From the NCBI GenBank assembly GCA_905250885.1, contig CAJNOQ010003484.1, positions 1 through 20,152 on the forward strand: a DNA stretch of 20,152 nucleotides, given 5' to 3'. The notes below the pieces were generated by a model. It saw only the letters and a list, made by a program, of their open reading frames with translations. It was not told where the DNA came from and did not search any database. Shown here piece by piece: positions 1 to 10,100 of the stretch (positions within the stretch are counted from its first letter, which is position 1; every line of letters starts with the position of its first letter). The position numbers and the translations under genes were made by a program. The stretch is from Didymodactylos carnosus. Taxonomy: Eukaryota > Rotifera > Eurotatoria > Philodinida > Philodinidae.

Positions 1-1224
1 ATAAGTCTTTTCTGACATTCTGAAACTATACAAGTACTTATTTCTCAGTTCGTCTCCAAAAACTCAAAAGAACAACATCTTCCCTTTACGTTCCTTCTAG
101 GCTAACTGAAGACAAAGCAAAGTGCGAAAGAAAAAGCATCTTTATGGTTTCAGTTGCACATATTTCTATTTAGAATTTAATAAATAGAATAAAGTGACAA
201 GCAGAGATAATTTTAGTTCAACTAATAAAAATTTATTTTTCTGATAATTTATAGAACAGCTGATTTTAAAATCAAACCAACTATACACCACGTAAATGTA
301 CTTGTTTTCTTTCTTTATTTTTTTGTAGTCAGTTTTTCTTTTCTTCTCTTATGGTTGATGGTGATGATATGCACTCTTGATTAAAGTTTCCATAATTTCT
401 TTTTTCCTTTTTATTTTGAGAAAGTGTTAAAGAGGCGCATAACGGAAAAAAAGCACAAGAGAAAGATGAATTGAATTAAAAACTAGAAAAGAAGAAATCA
501 GAAACTAATTTTTTTTATATGTAAGTATATTCCCAAATGAATCCATACATACTTATTTCTATTATCTATCACTTCCCTCAATACCTTCAATACCTTTGAG
601 AAATTAGTTTACCGCGACTATCAAACAAACGTGTGTATATGTAAAGAGTTTTTTTATCATAATACATATGAGATCTCCGTCTTATGTTTTTCATTAAACA
701 TCGACATAGAATTTATATATTTGTTAAAAAAGATATATATATATATATATGTGACAAAAAAAGATCAAAGCCTCTGTTTGTTTTGTGTATTTCTGTGTAG
801 TGTGACATACGATAAATATTTTAAAATTTCTTTTGAGAAGAATAAAAGTGAACACATTTAAAATATGGAAATTTTTTTACTTTTAGATAAGAAAAGACAA
901 GAAAACACTTGTTAGAATAGTATAATGAGTGAACATTTTTCTCCTTTTTTTTCTTTTTGTATATTTTTCTTCATTTTTTTAACAAAGGGTCAACGCATCT
1001 TCTTATTTTAGTAATAATACTGTCGTATATCGTCTTTTTTACAAAACATTTTCTTTACATAAACATTTTTTTGAGTTCAAACGAGTATACAAATATGAAG
1101 AATAAAACGTCTTTTTTTTATTCTATTATAGTTATATTTCAAAGGTAAATATATTAGAGTACGTTATGTTGTTGATGCTTTGTAATGAAAAATAAAATCT
1201 AAAGTCGGATTATGTAAGGTGCCG
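1..1224. other. AT-rich intergenic DNA, no gene recognised
   Basis: This stretch is strongly AT-rich with many T and A runs and one AT microsatellite. The open frames in it, such as one at 631-861 on the plus strand, are rich in Phe, Ile, Tyr and Lys, run through homopolymers and the microsatellite, and resemble no family I know. I see no splice-bounded coding exon and no RNA gene. Confidence 0.6.
733..750. repeat. AT dinucleotide microsatellite, nine units
   Basis: Uninterrupted AT repeat read directly from the sequence. It lies in intergenic DNA. Confidence 0.9.
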
Positions 1225-1970
1225 GAAATTCAAAACTTGCATAGAATTTTTTGTTTTCGTTCTTTTTACCATGGTTGGATAGAACTCATTGAGTTACGTA
1301 GTACAAACTCTATTTTGAATTTTCAAAAGTGATTTTTGGGTAAAAAAGTTTTAAAATATTGATTTTTTGAAACGAGACAAAATAATCAGTGACTTTTTCC
1401 AAAAAGAACAAAATTCGTTCTTTATTCCTTTTTCAAAATTCCCAAAACTATTTTTTTCTAATTTCTTGGTTTTTGCTACCTGTTTCAAAAAAATTAATTT
1501 TCTCAATAACGAAACAATATTTTCTAAAACCCATCCTTAATTTTTCCCCCACATATATGACGATTAAGATGAGGTAAAAAATCTGTTTTATCTGCTAATC
1601 TATAGGACCAGTTAGGTTTGCAATATGCACAGGCGCATTTTTTCGATTCTGCTCGTGATTTGCTAATTCAAAAACATTTGGGATTGCCAAAAATGTCCAA
1701 AATAGGGGTTCAAACTCGGTTTTGCGTGCTGAATTAGAAAAAAATAGTTTGAGAATTTTAAAAGAATAATAAAGAACGAATTTTGGTCTTTTTGGAAAAA
1801 GTCACTGATTTTTTTGTCTCGTTTTAAAAGATCAATATTTTTAAATGTTTTCACCCAAAAATCACTTTTAAAATCCAAAATAGAGTTTGTTCTAGGTAAC
1901 TCAATGAGCTCTAATCAACCATGGTAAAAAGAACGAAAAAAACAAACTCCTGCTCAAGTTTTGAATTTCT
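1225..1970. repeat. Long inverted repeat, arms about 240 bp, foldback-type element
   Basis: The left arm (about 1225-1463) is the reverse complement of the right arm (about 1731-1970) at roughly 85% identity by eye, with small indels. The spacer is about 267 bp. Shared landmarks include the block around CCATGGTT, the block TCATTGAGTTAC, and ACGAGACAAAA near the inner half. No target-site duplication or transposase is visible. It is probably a degenerate foldback element or a non-autonomous DNA transposon with long terminal inverted repeats. A transcript would fold into a long imperfect double-stranded RNA. Confidence 0.85.
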
Positions 1971-3320
1971 GACATTTTATATCTTACGAGTAAAAAAAAA
2001 ATAAATAGTGATCCGAAAAGAATATGTACTAGTAATTTTAAAAAGTTTTCATAAGAAAACATACGGAAAGACTGTTGTTTTTTTTGTGTTGTAAAAACGT
2101 GTTACTGAAACTAGTCGAGAATACTTTCTTTTCCTCAAATTAATTATTGCATATTGTTTTTCTAGTACAGAAAACATCCTTAACGGAAGAGAATAATTGA
2201 TTTTTTTAAAATCTGGAGATATTAAACTAATGTCAGTATTGCCTTGTAAAAACAAAGTATAAAGTAGTTCGAAAACATTCGATTTACAATGGATAGAATT
2301 TCTCATATTTATCAATAAATTATTTTTATATTTAAAGATTTATAAAACTGTATACTTTTTTTTTATATAATGAGAAAATTCAAAAACATTCAAAGATTAT
2401 TTGGTTGTAAAGAGATGAAAAACAGATCATTCTGTGTGAGTAGAATTATCTTGCTATAATTGTTGCCCATCAATTTGAATTGTATTAAAACTATAGGCCG
2501 ATGAGGCGTGTGTGTTATTTAACAAAACATCATGTCGGCGATGTAACTTGTCCGTCTATATATATATATATGCTTTTTTTAACCACCACAATTATATAGA
2601 TCATATTTCATATGTTTTTTTTTCTTCTTTTTTTTCCAAAAATATTTTCATCATGAAAAGAATAAAAAAAGTAGAAGAATACAAGAAGTGTTTCAAAGAG
2701 TAGCAGTTTTTCAATAAGCTCAATTTTGCCATAAAAGAAGATATGAAATGGATTCTTTACGGTTGCTAAACAGTGAAATTGAATACAAAAAAATAATGAT
2801 GTACACATGTATATACCAAATAAACTAAGGAAATTTGTAGATTACTCAAATCAAATCTGGATAATAAATATTGCTATTTAGTGCAGGTTTTTACGATAAT
2901 GAAACATTGACATTTATTTGTTCGTTGTCGAAAAAACCTGTTCATATGTGCGAAATATGTGGTATACAAAATAATCTATTTATTTTTTCTTCAATTAATA
3001 GAACTAACTTAGTACTATTAAATCTCTTTTATTATTTATAAAGCGTTAATCGGAATATGTCGTGAACATCAACTAGTCATTGAAATTTATTCTATTATTA
3101 TTCATCTAGTTCTATTCTGTACGATGTTAACTTCAATAAGTTTAATTGTATGAAATATAACTAATAAGTAGAAAGCGAACTGATAATTCCTCAGATTATT
3201 TTGAGATTATGTAACATTTTCAAATTTTCTTTATCCAACTCATAAACAAATAAGTTTCTTAATTCATAACAAAACGAATAAATACAAATGAAAAAACTAA
3301 GCAAATAATGCAAAAAAGTG
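1971..3320. other. AT-rich intergenic DNA downstream of the TMEM70-like gene
   Basis: No gene was recognised. The small open frames on both strands (for example 2049-2315 and 2608-2808 on the minus strand) are low in complexity and match nothing I know. The end nearest 3320 should hold the 3' UTR of the TMEM70-like gene. I found no AATAAA on the minus strand within about 120 bp of its stop, so the polyadenylation site is not located. Confidence 0.55.
2557..2571. repeat. Short TA microsatellite
   Basis: A run of alternating T and A, 15 bp, read directly from the sequence in intergenic DNA. Confidence 0.85.
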
Positions 3321-4214
3321 TTATTCTTTGTTTTTCTTCTTATTTTGTTCCATATCAAATGCGTCTATATGTGTTTTTTCTTGTGATATATCATTTTCAT
3401 GTTCTTTCGCTTTCATATATGGACTAAAATCAAAAGGTTTGTCATAGCCTAACATTTTCTTTAGAATATCTTTATCTTTAAAATCTTCATTATTAATAAA
3501 ATAGGGTTTTTGTTTAATTAGACATGTTGTAAATATACCGGTTACTGGTGGCACTTTAACATCATCAGGTGTGAATACTATTTTACGACGTATGAGAAAA
3601 AAGTTTTTATAATAAGCTGTAAATTGATTTTTAATTGAATTATAATATATTTGTATTAAATAACGTTTTGATATTAATTGCATTAATACTGGCGTAATAA
3701 ATATAAACAAACCCGTTATAATTGAAAAGGAAATAATAATTACTTTATTATCAGCAGCCAGTAGATCTGAATTGAAGAATACTGCCGGATAGATACATAG
3801 ACCACCAATGCTAGATGATAGTGATAGTGATTTAGCGATCATTAATGGACGATCTAAACTTCCACTATAAACAAGTTCACCCAGCTCATTATTAGTATTT
3901 GTCGCCGAAGACAATGGCGTCGTCGTTGTTTTTTCCTTTTTTAATAATTGTATTGTTGAAGAAAGTTTTTCTTGTGCTTTATTGATAGCTGCGATCATAT
4001 TTGGATCAATCATATCTTCAGTAAATGTTCTACCCATGTGAGAAGAACTTTTAGGTATATCTTTTGGTTCAGGATAGGCTGAATATTGACGAATGTCATG
4101 TAAACGAGTAAAAATAGTTGATTTCAATCGATCATTTAAAAATAAATGACGATATTTACAACTAAACAGCATCAAATTAGATATGTTGGCTGGTCGAAGT
4201 AGTTTTGGAAACAT
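3321..4214 (-). CDS. TMEM70: TMEM70-like mitochondrial inner-membrane assembly factor
   Basis: Single coding exon, 297 aa. TMEM70 proteins sit in the mitochondrial inner membrane as a two-helix hairpin and help assemble the c-ring of ATP synthase and also complex I. The N-terminus is basic and hydroxylated with no acidic run, and a cleavage-like RQYSA lies at about residues 42-46, fitting a mitochondrial presequence. The conserved domain begins at GELVYSG (112-118). Two hydrophobic segments follow, at about 124-147 and 157-181. The C-terminal half carries the family-like block VTGIFTT (224-230) and MLGYDKP (254-260), matching what I recall of human TMEM70 (FTT and MGYDKE blocks). The lysine- and glutamate-rich tail is longer than usual. 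The start is supported by a splice acceptor ending directly at the ATG. The gene lies 418 bp downstream of the reductase stop on the same strand. The family call is from recognition, not a search. Confidence 0.85.
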   Translation of the reverse strand: MFPKLLRPANISNLMLFSCKYRHLFLNDRLKSTIFTRLHDIRQYSAYPEPKDIPKSSSHMGRTFTEDMIDPNMIAAINKAQEKLSSTIQLLKKEKTTTTPLSSATNTNNELGELVYSGSLDRPLMIAKSLSLSSSIGGLCIYPAVFFNSDLLAADNKVIIISFSIITGLFIFITPVLMQLISKRYLIQIYYNSIKNQFTAYYKNFFLIRRKIVFTPDDVKVPPVTGIFTTCLIKQKPYFINNEDFKDKDILKKMLGYDKPFDFSPYMKAKEHENDISQEKTHIDAFDMEQNKKKNKE

Positions 4215-4448
4215 CTAGAAAAGAAACACAACATCTCAAACAAAATTTGAACGAAGTATGAAATATTCTGCCTTGAAGCTAAAGTTACTAGTATAGGATG
4301 CTGATAGCATCAACGTTTAATTTCCTTAACCCATTATCTTTCCTGCAGTAAACAATCTGCTCCTTGACAGAATGCTTGCCTGACATAGAACAAAATTTTA
4401 GAAGAAGGAAACTGACTCAGCAAATAGCAACTTTAAAATGGTACTTAC
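4215..4448 (-). other. Probable 5'-UTR intron, or spliced-leader acceptor region, of the TMEM70-like gene
   Basis: On the minus strand a strong donor (AAG then GTAAGT) lies at 4450-4443 and a strong acceptor (TTTTCTAG) ends at 4215, directly before the TMEM70 ATG. Together they would remove a 234-bp intron from the 5' UTR. The acceptor could equally take a trans-spliced leader, which is common in bdelloid mRNAs. Which one operates cannot be decided from DNA alone. Confidence 0.5.
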
Positions 4449-4632
4449 CTTTCAGAAGTATAAGATTTGATATGTACGTTCATTAACTGTATTAAAAACT
4501 TCTGGAACAAGAGCAAATGCATTTTTCAACAACTCAGTTTTGTTGAGAAGAAACGGTGTAAAAAGAAATACATGTAACTAGAATATAACAATTAAAGAAA
4601 AAACGAAGAACACGTGAGATTTGTCATCAGCA

Positions 4633-5502
4633 TCAACTATTATCATTCTCAAATGTCTCTAACTCTTTTGACATATTTTGAGCTCTTTGCGCTGCGACCG
4701 AAATCGCATCTATAAATGCTCCTCTTACAGCCTTTGTTTCCAGTGCGTGTAAGCCATAAATAGTCGTGCCACCTGGTGTTGCTATTTCATCCCTTAATTG
4801 TGCGGGATGTTTATCTTTCGATGACAACAGCAAATTAGCACAACCGACCATCGTTTGCTTTGTCATCGCCAATGCTAAATCACGCGGCAAGCCCATTTTT
4901 ACTGCTCCATCTGCCATTGCTTCGCATACCAAACAAAAAAACGCTGGTCCGCTACCCATGAGAGCTGTAACTACGTCTAATTGATCTTCTGTAACATTAC
5001 CAGCATATTGTCCAACGGCATTAAACAAAAATTTTAAATTTTCATAGGACTGTTTCATCGACTCATTTAGCTTGCTCATAGCAAAGCAAAAACAACCATT
5101 TTCAGTCGCAACAGCGACGTTGTACATAATACGAACGATATTTTCATTCTTAATCATTAACCATTTTTCTATTGTCAATATCTTCAAACCAGGAATAACT
5201 GATACAAATAAAATGCGTTTTTTATCATCGTGATTCAAATGTTCATTCAATTCATTACATATTGATTTAATAAATTTAGATTTGACAGCAAATAAAACAA
5301 TATCAGCAAATCGACATAAATCAATATTTGACGTTGTTGTTTGGATATATTCACTGTACTGTTTGAATATTGGTTTCTCATTAGCATTTGGACAACTAAT
5401 CATCGTGTTTGTTAATTTTAATTGATTTGACCGATGAAGTCCATTAATAAATGCCTGAACAATATTTCCCCCACCGATAAAACCCAACTTTATACTTTCC
5501 AT
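4633..5502 (-). CDS. PYCR: Pyrroline-5-carboxylate reductase (last step of proline synthesis)
   Basis: Intronless, 289 aa from the chosen start. The enzyme reduces 1-pyrroline-5-carboxylate to proline with NAD(P)H. The N-terminal Rossmann motif is LGFIGGGNIVQAF (6-18), and ADIVLFAVK (66-74) is the next dinucleotide-fold strand. The C-terminal helical domain has GSGPAF (183-188), MADGAVKMGLPR (196-207) and the family signature with ATPGGTT (241-247). The length is close to human PYCR3 (274 aa). One oddity is that the usual M-x-N-T-P segment reads MYNVA (126-130), so the Thr and Pro are replaced. The open frame extends 14 codons upstream to 5544, but a splice acceptor (TTTCTTTAACAG) ends at 5504, one base before this ATG, and homologues start at the residues just before the glycine motif. 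I therefore start at 5502. Cytosolic or mitochondrial location is not clear; no convincing presequence is seen. Confidence 0.93.
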   Translation of the reverse strand: MESIKLGFIGGGNIVQAFINGLHRSNQLKLTNTMISCPNANEKPIFKQYSEYIQTTTSNIDLCRFADIVLFAVKSKFIKSICNELNEHLNHDDKKRILFVSVIPGLKILTIEKWLMIKNENIVRIMYNVAVATENGCFCFAMSKLNESMKQSYENLKFLFNAVGQYAGNVTEDQLDVVTALMGSGPAFFCLVCEAMADGAVKMGLPRDLALAMTKQTMVGCANLLLSSKDKHPAQLRDEIATPGGTTIYGLHALETKAVRGAFIDAISVAAQRAQNMSKELETFENDNS

Positions 5503-5544
5503 TCTGTTAAAGAAAGTTAACAATTTTGTAATACTGATTCTCAC
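5503..5544 (-). promoter_or_regulatory. Acceptor and short intron or leader-addition region before the reductase start
   Basis: On the minus strand a pyrimidine-rich tract ends in AG at 5505-5504, immediately before the reductase ATG. A weak donor (GTGAGA) about 40 bp upstream would make a 41-bp intron. Alternatively the acceptor receives a trans-spliced leader. Either reading removes the upstream in-frame ATG at 5544. Confidence 0.45.
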
Positions 5545-5848
5545 ATTCAGGATTATAGAGAGGTTTTCTAACTGTTTTTATTACAGTATTGATTTTAAAT
5601 GATTCAATTATGGATGTGAATCAAATGTTTCTTACTTATCATGCAGATTTAAAGCGAACTCAAATTGATATAAATGAAAATCTATCGTGAAAAGCATAAT
5701 TCGTTCATTTAGTTCAAAACACAGCATTTTCCTTTGTCAATTCTTGTTCACTAGTAACAGTATCATCGCTCTACTCTAAGACTAAACAGCATAACGGAAA
5801 AACCGGAAAACTACTTCTCTTGTACTATGGACGAACTCAATATGATGG

Positions 5849-6200
5849 GTCCGAAACAGGGTTGCCATATCTTAATTTTCAAGTGGGGTTTACGAGATTC
5901 CGAATGGGGTACAATTGAGGTACACTTCTTTTTATAATGCGGTACGTCGTTGGGGTACATAAATTTCCTTCTAAAATAGAAGGTTAGTTGGGATAACTAT
6001 ATATATAATATATTTCATTATTATAGATGCCTCTAAAATTGATATAAACTCTACTAAAAAACATAACTTGTTTCCATTAAAAGATCAGTTTATCGCAGCA
6101 CAGACTCAAAAACCCTAAATGGGGTACAAAATGCGTACCTCAGAGATACAAAATTTTCGGGGGTATGAAATGGGGTACGTATGGCAACCCTGGTCCGAAA
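5849..6200. mobile_element. hAT-like MITE with 8-bp target-site duplication
   Basis: The element body is 5857-6192 (336 bp). It starts CAGGGTTGCCATA and ends with the exact reverse complement (6180-6192), giving 13-bp perfect terminal inverted repeats. The direct repeat GTCCGAAA flanks it at 5849-5856 and 6193-6200. An 8-bp duplication plus CAGGG-type ends is the hallmark of the hAT superfamily. There is no transposase, so it is non-autonomous. The motif GGGGTAC occurs four times inside (5906, 5952, 6121, 6172), close to the ends, like the subterminal repeats that bind hAT transposases. Intact ends and duplication suggest a fairly recent insertion between MITD1 and the reductase gene. Confidence 0.92.
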
Positions 6201-6403
6201 TAAAATAAATTCACTTTATTTCCATCAATATTCAGTGCAACTCCATAGAAAATTTTTGATTAGTCTATTTATAAGCGAATAAAAAATACTTATTCCAGAT
6301 GACTCTATGACACCGCGCTTTTGTTTTCGAGGGATACTAAACTATGAATAACCAGAGTATACTCCATAGTGCACGAAGTCAAAAAAAAGAGCTCAACACA
6401 TGT

Positions 6404-6409
6404 TTTATT
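6404..6409 (-). terminator. Candidate polyadenylation signal of MITD1
   Basis: AATAAA on the minus strand about 73 nt downstream of the MITD1 stop codon, a normal 3'-UTR distance. Confidence 0.5.
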
Positions 6410-6481
6410 TGAGTTTCTCGTATATACATAAAATTATCAAATTATCAAAAGAAATATAATCTTGAAACAAAACCAGTATTA

Positions 6482-7100
6482 TCAAGATGATTTTGCAGAA
6501 AATGAGTCAGCATGAAAAATATCTATAGTAGTCTGATGACACGGTCGTAAGTCAAGATCATAGCTCCCAATTGCAAGTTTAAATTCAGGTGCTTTATAAA
6601 AGTCTAATCCTCGACCAATTTTGATATGCCATCCATTATTAAAACGTATTTCTCTGTCATGTAACACATTTGAATATTGTATTATTAAATCAATTGAATA
6701 TTTACGCAGTAAATGTTCTTTGATTTCATTTAATTGTCGAGCTTGAGTTTGTTTTGCTTGATCATTCTAAATATGAATTTGTGAAGATTCTGATAGAAGT
6801 AAAGAGTTTTCTTACCGCTTCTTGACTTGTTAATAAATTAATACACACAACTTTTGCTCGTGATTTAATTAATAATTCACAAAAACGTAAAAAATTAGAA
6901 ATCTAAATAAACAAAAAATACAGTTCTAATTACTGAATAGACACACTGAGGATGCGCTCATACTTGATGAAATGCTCGTATGTATGGATCTTGGATATCG
7001 ACTTGTGTCACATTTTCATCCAGAAAACGACCGAATATTTTTTCATAACTGTTTCCGATTGAATCATCTTTTATTTGGATTTGTTCATGATAATTTTTTG
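6482..7100 (-). CDS. MITD1: MITD1 exons 4-6, C-terminal membrane-binding domain
   Basis: Exon 4 (7100-6964) encodes the segment with [24 protein letters not shown] and [10 protein letters not shown]. Exon 5 (6902-6816) encodes [12 protein letters not shown] and INLLTSQEA. Exon 6 (6766-6482) carries [12 protein letters not shown] and [11 protein letters not shown] and ends at a TGA. Introns 4 and 5 are 61 and 49 bp with GT-AG ends. This half has no plausible start codon of its own, which supports its being the 3' part of a gene whose 5' exons lie 10 kb away. Confidence 0.9.
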
Positions 7101-10100
7101 CTAAAAAAAATAACAGTATGTTATTGTCAAACAATAAAGCGCAAGATTTCTAACAAAAAATTCTGTCGAATGTTAGAAACATAGAGACGTTACTTTCATC
7201 TTAATCATGAGCAAACCTATTGTGTACTATTGTTTTTATAATACAGTATCACTCACAGTTTTTCTGAATAAGTCGGCGCAAAAACAAATAGAGAGCTTGG
7301 TTGCTCAGCATTGTGAAATAAAGGTTTTCACACATGATTTCATATCAAAAGGATTTGATAATTAATTTTTTAAAGTAGAAAATTGAAAGTTTAATTGGAA
7401 AACCAATTCATGACTCAAAAATTTGTTATAGAAATATATTGGGATTTTTTCATAAATCGTTGGTCTGAGTATCCTTCTCGATATGGCAAACAAGCGAGAC
7501 GTTCATTCTCCACGGTTCAGACACGGCATCGGATTTTCGAGAAGTCCTGGACTGATATCTGTTCACTTTTAGGAATCTTAGAGAAGAGATTAGTGAGCTG
7601 AGTACCAAAAAGATTTCTCACAAATCTGATCGGGAATTCTATCGCTGAAAACAATTTACTGCATTGACATCATGGAGAATAACTCAAATTATTATAGTCT
7701 AATAGGTAGAAGAGTAGAAATCTTCCAGTGGATCGTGCTCGATCGACTATGTTCCATGAGATTCCTGAAAGTGAACAGATATCCGTCTAGGACTTTCCGG
7801 AAATCCGATGCCATGTCTGAACCGTGAAGAATGAACGTCTCGCTTGTCTGCCATATCGAGAAGGATACTCAGACCAACGATTTATGAAAAAATCTCAATA
7901 TATTTCCATAACAAGTTTTTGAGTCATGAATTGGTTTTTCAATTAAACTTTCAATTTTCTACTTTAAAAAATTAATTTTCAAATCCTTTTGATATGAAAA
8001 CATGTGTGAAAATCTTTATTTCACAATGCTGAGCATCCGAGCTCTCTATTTATAAAAAGAATTTATTCCCGAAAAACGTTAACGTTTAGTTATATCTGTC
8101 AGCAATAATAGGGCAAATTAGCGTCAAAAATGACAAAATCAAATATGGCTCAAAATTTCTTCATCTTCTCGTTTTCTTGCATATTATTCAGCGTTTTTTA
8201 TAATGTAATATTTTCTCTTATTAGAAAACGATAAAAATATACACAATTTGTCTAAGAAACGAGAGAAAAACAGAAGAAGATAAACGAATATGATATTTAT
8301 GCATCAGTCGTTCCATTTGGGTGATTATGAAAATGGAGAGTTTGTTTTGAATATAATGGATTTTCTAATGACGTTGGTCTCAAGCCTTCTTTCATCACAA
8401 AAGGCGTTGGGGCCAATGATGATCGTGCAGGATCCTGTATTTGAACTGTATTTTGTTGGTAATGAACATCTGGCGAAGACTTTTTAACATTAAATAGAAG
8501 ACCTTTTCGGTGCAATACGACACCCAGCAAAATAATAACAACACAAAGTCCAACCACTACACCGATAATAATTGCTGTGATATGTTTGTTTTTCGGCGAT
8601 TCTGTACTAGTCTGTTCAATGGTTTCTATTGTTGTCGGCGGTGGCGAGTATGTGGTTGATGGTGCTGCTACCTTTCTGACGTAAAAGAAAAAGAGAGCAC
8701 CACGTAAAAGTAATGTATCATCCGTGGGTAATACTGTTTTTGTATTGAAGTCAATCTCGAGTATACCATTGAGTGTTTCATATAGAAATTTCTGTTCATC
8801 AATTTCACCACACAACGTATTATTCGTATTAAGATCACCATATGTTACGGAATCATAACACGGAATCATATCCTGGTTTATTACTGATGGTGATTGACGT
8901 ATAGATAAATCCAAAAGATACAAACGCAGGTAGCGTAGATCTGTTGTATCCTCGTTTGATAAACGTATTCTTATTTTACAATTTTTTCCATAGCTAAATG
9001 CTGGATAGTTAGGTGTAGAAATAAAACCTTTTTCAAACGATATTGTCGAATCTTGACATAAAACTGCTATATTATACTCTGGTGTTTGCATTAATATATT
9101 TGGTATACATTGATATTGAAAATTAATAAGATCGGGAGATGCAACTGAACAGCCGAAAGATGGTGGGTACGGTTGATGAACGAATGTGTATGTACACATT
9201 GTTTGTCCTCTACATAGAGTTTGTGGTTGTTCACTTGGATAACGACAAAGTTGATCGTTAATTTGACATTCATCGGGTTTTGACGTCGAATACTGGTACG
9301 AGTGTAAAAATAGAAGACCATGATTTTCAGTGCATTGCATTGTTACAGTTCCTCGACCATAAGATGAACAAACGGTTTGATCATAAATATCTAATGGTAT
9401 CGATAGTACAGGCGGCACAATGGTTATTCCGCTGCAGTCCTGTGGATTACGATCAACAGCCTCAAAATATATATTGAAACCTTTATATTTGACTGATATT
9501 TGCTTAGAAACGTCTTTGAAACGAATAGAAATCGTACTGGAACATGTTTCAAAAATATATCGTGTATGTAAATTACCACATAATCGTATTTTTTTATCAA
9601 AATCATCATAAAGGTCGACATAAGCATCATTCACATCATCACACTGTGAGCCTTGTCCACCAGATACCTAGATAAGAAAAAGTCTGGTCAGAGTAGCTCC
9701 ATTGCGCCTTAAGTATGAAACACCTAAATGTTTAATATAGAGTACTATAAGTAAAATTAAAATCATTATTCACCAATATGAACTGATGTTTCAATAATGC
9801 TTTCTAACGAAAGACTAAAAACACGCATCTCTCATCAATAGAATTAAAATTATTCAAAGAGCGTATAAAAGTGTGACACTATTTATCAGAAACATCAACA
9901 GCAAACATAAGATATGCGCTACCACACTTTAAAAGAAGTCACATCATATTTGTTGTTGTCGCTCTGCTTTTAAAGAGCGAAGGATGCTAGTAAATAAAAA
10001 AATAGATCTGAATTCACAGATTTAAAATATAAACTCTAATTTCTCACGTGTTTCACACAATGTACAAACTATGAGTGTCTGACCCAGCGTAGTGGATATT

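Noticed and set aside
631..861. Plus-strand frame of 76 codons
   Set aside because: It reads through an AT microsatellite and homopolymers with Ile/Tyr runs; composition is that of non-coding AT-rich DNA.
1700..1730. tRNA B-box-like GGTTCAAACTC
   Set aside because: The T stem does not pair and no cloverleaf forms; it lies in the spacer of a foldback repeat.
4449..4570. A readable minus-strand segment (with NKTELLKNAFALVPEV) ending in a stop just before the 4448 donor
   Set aside because: It has no start, lies between two complete genes and resembles no family I know; most likely 5' UTR read in a chance open frame.
4766..4984. Plus-strand open frame of 72 codons
   Set aside because: It is the antisense shadow of the highly conserved end of the reductase gene.
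5503..5544. Upstream in-frame ATG at 5544 as the reductase start
   Set aside because: The added residues are not family-like, and a splice acceptor directly before the ATG at 5502 would remove them.
7395..7601. Plus-strand frame of 68 codons in the foldback element
   Set aside because: It lies in a non-autonomous repeat arm, matches no transposase I know, and its counterpart in the other arm carries changes.
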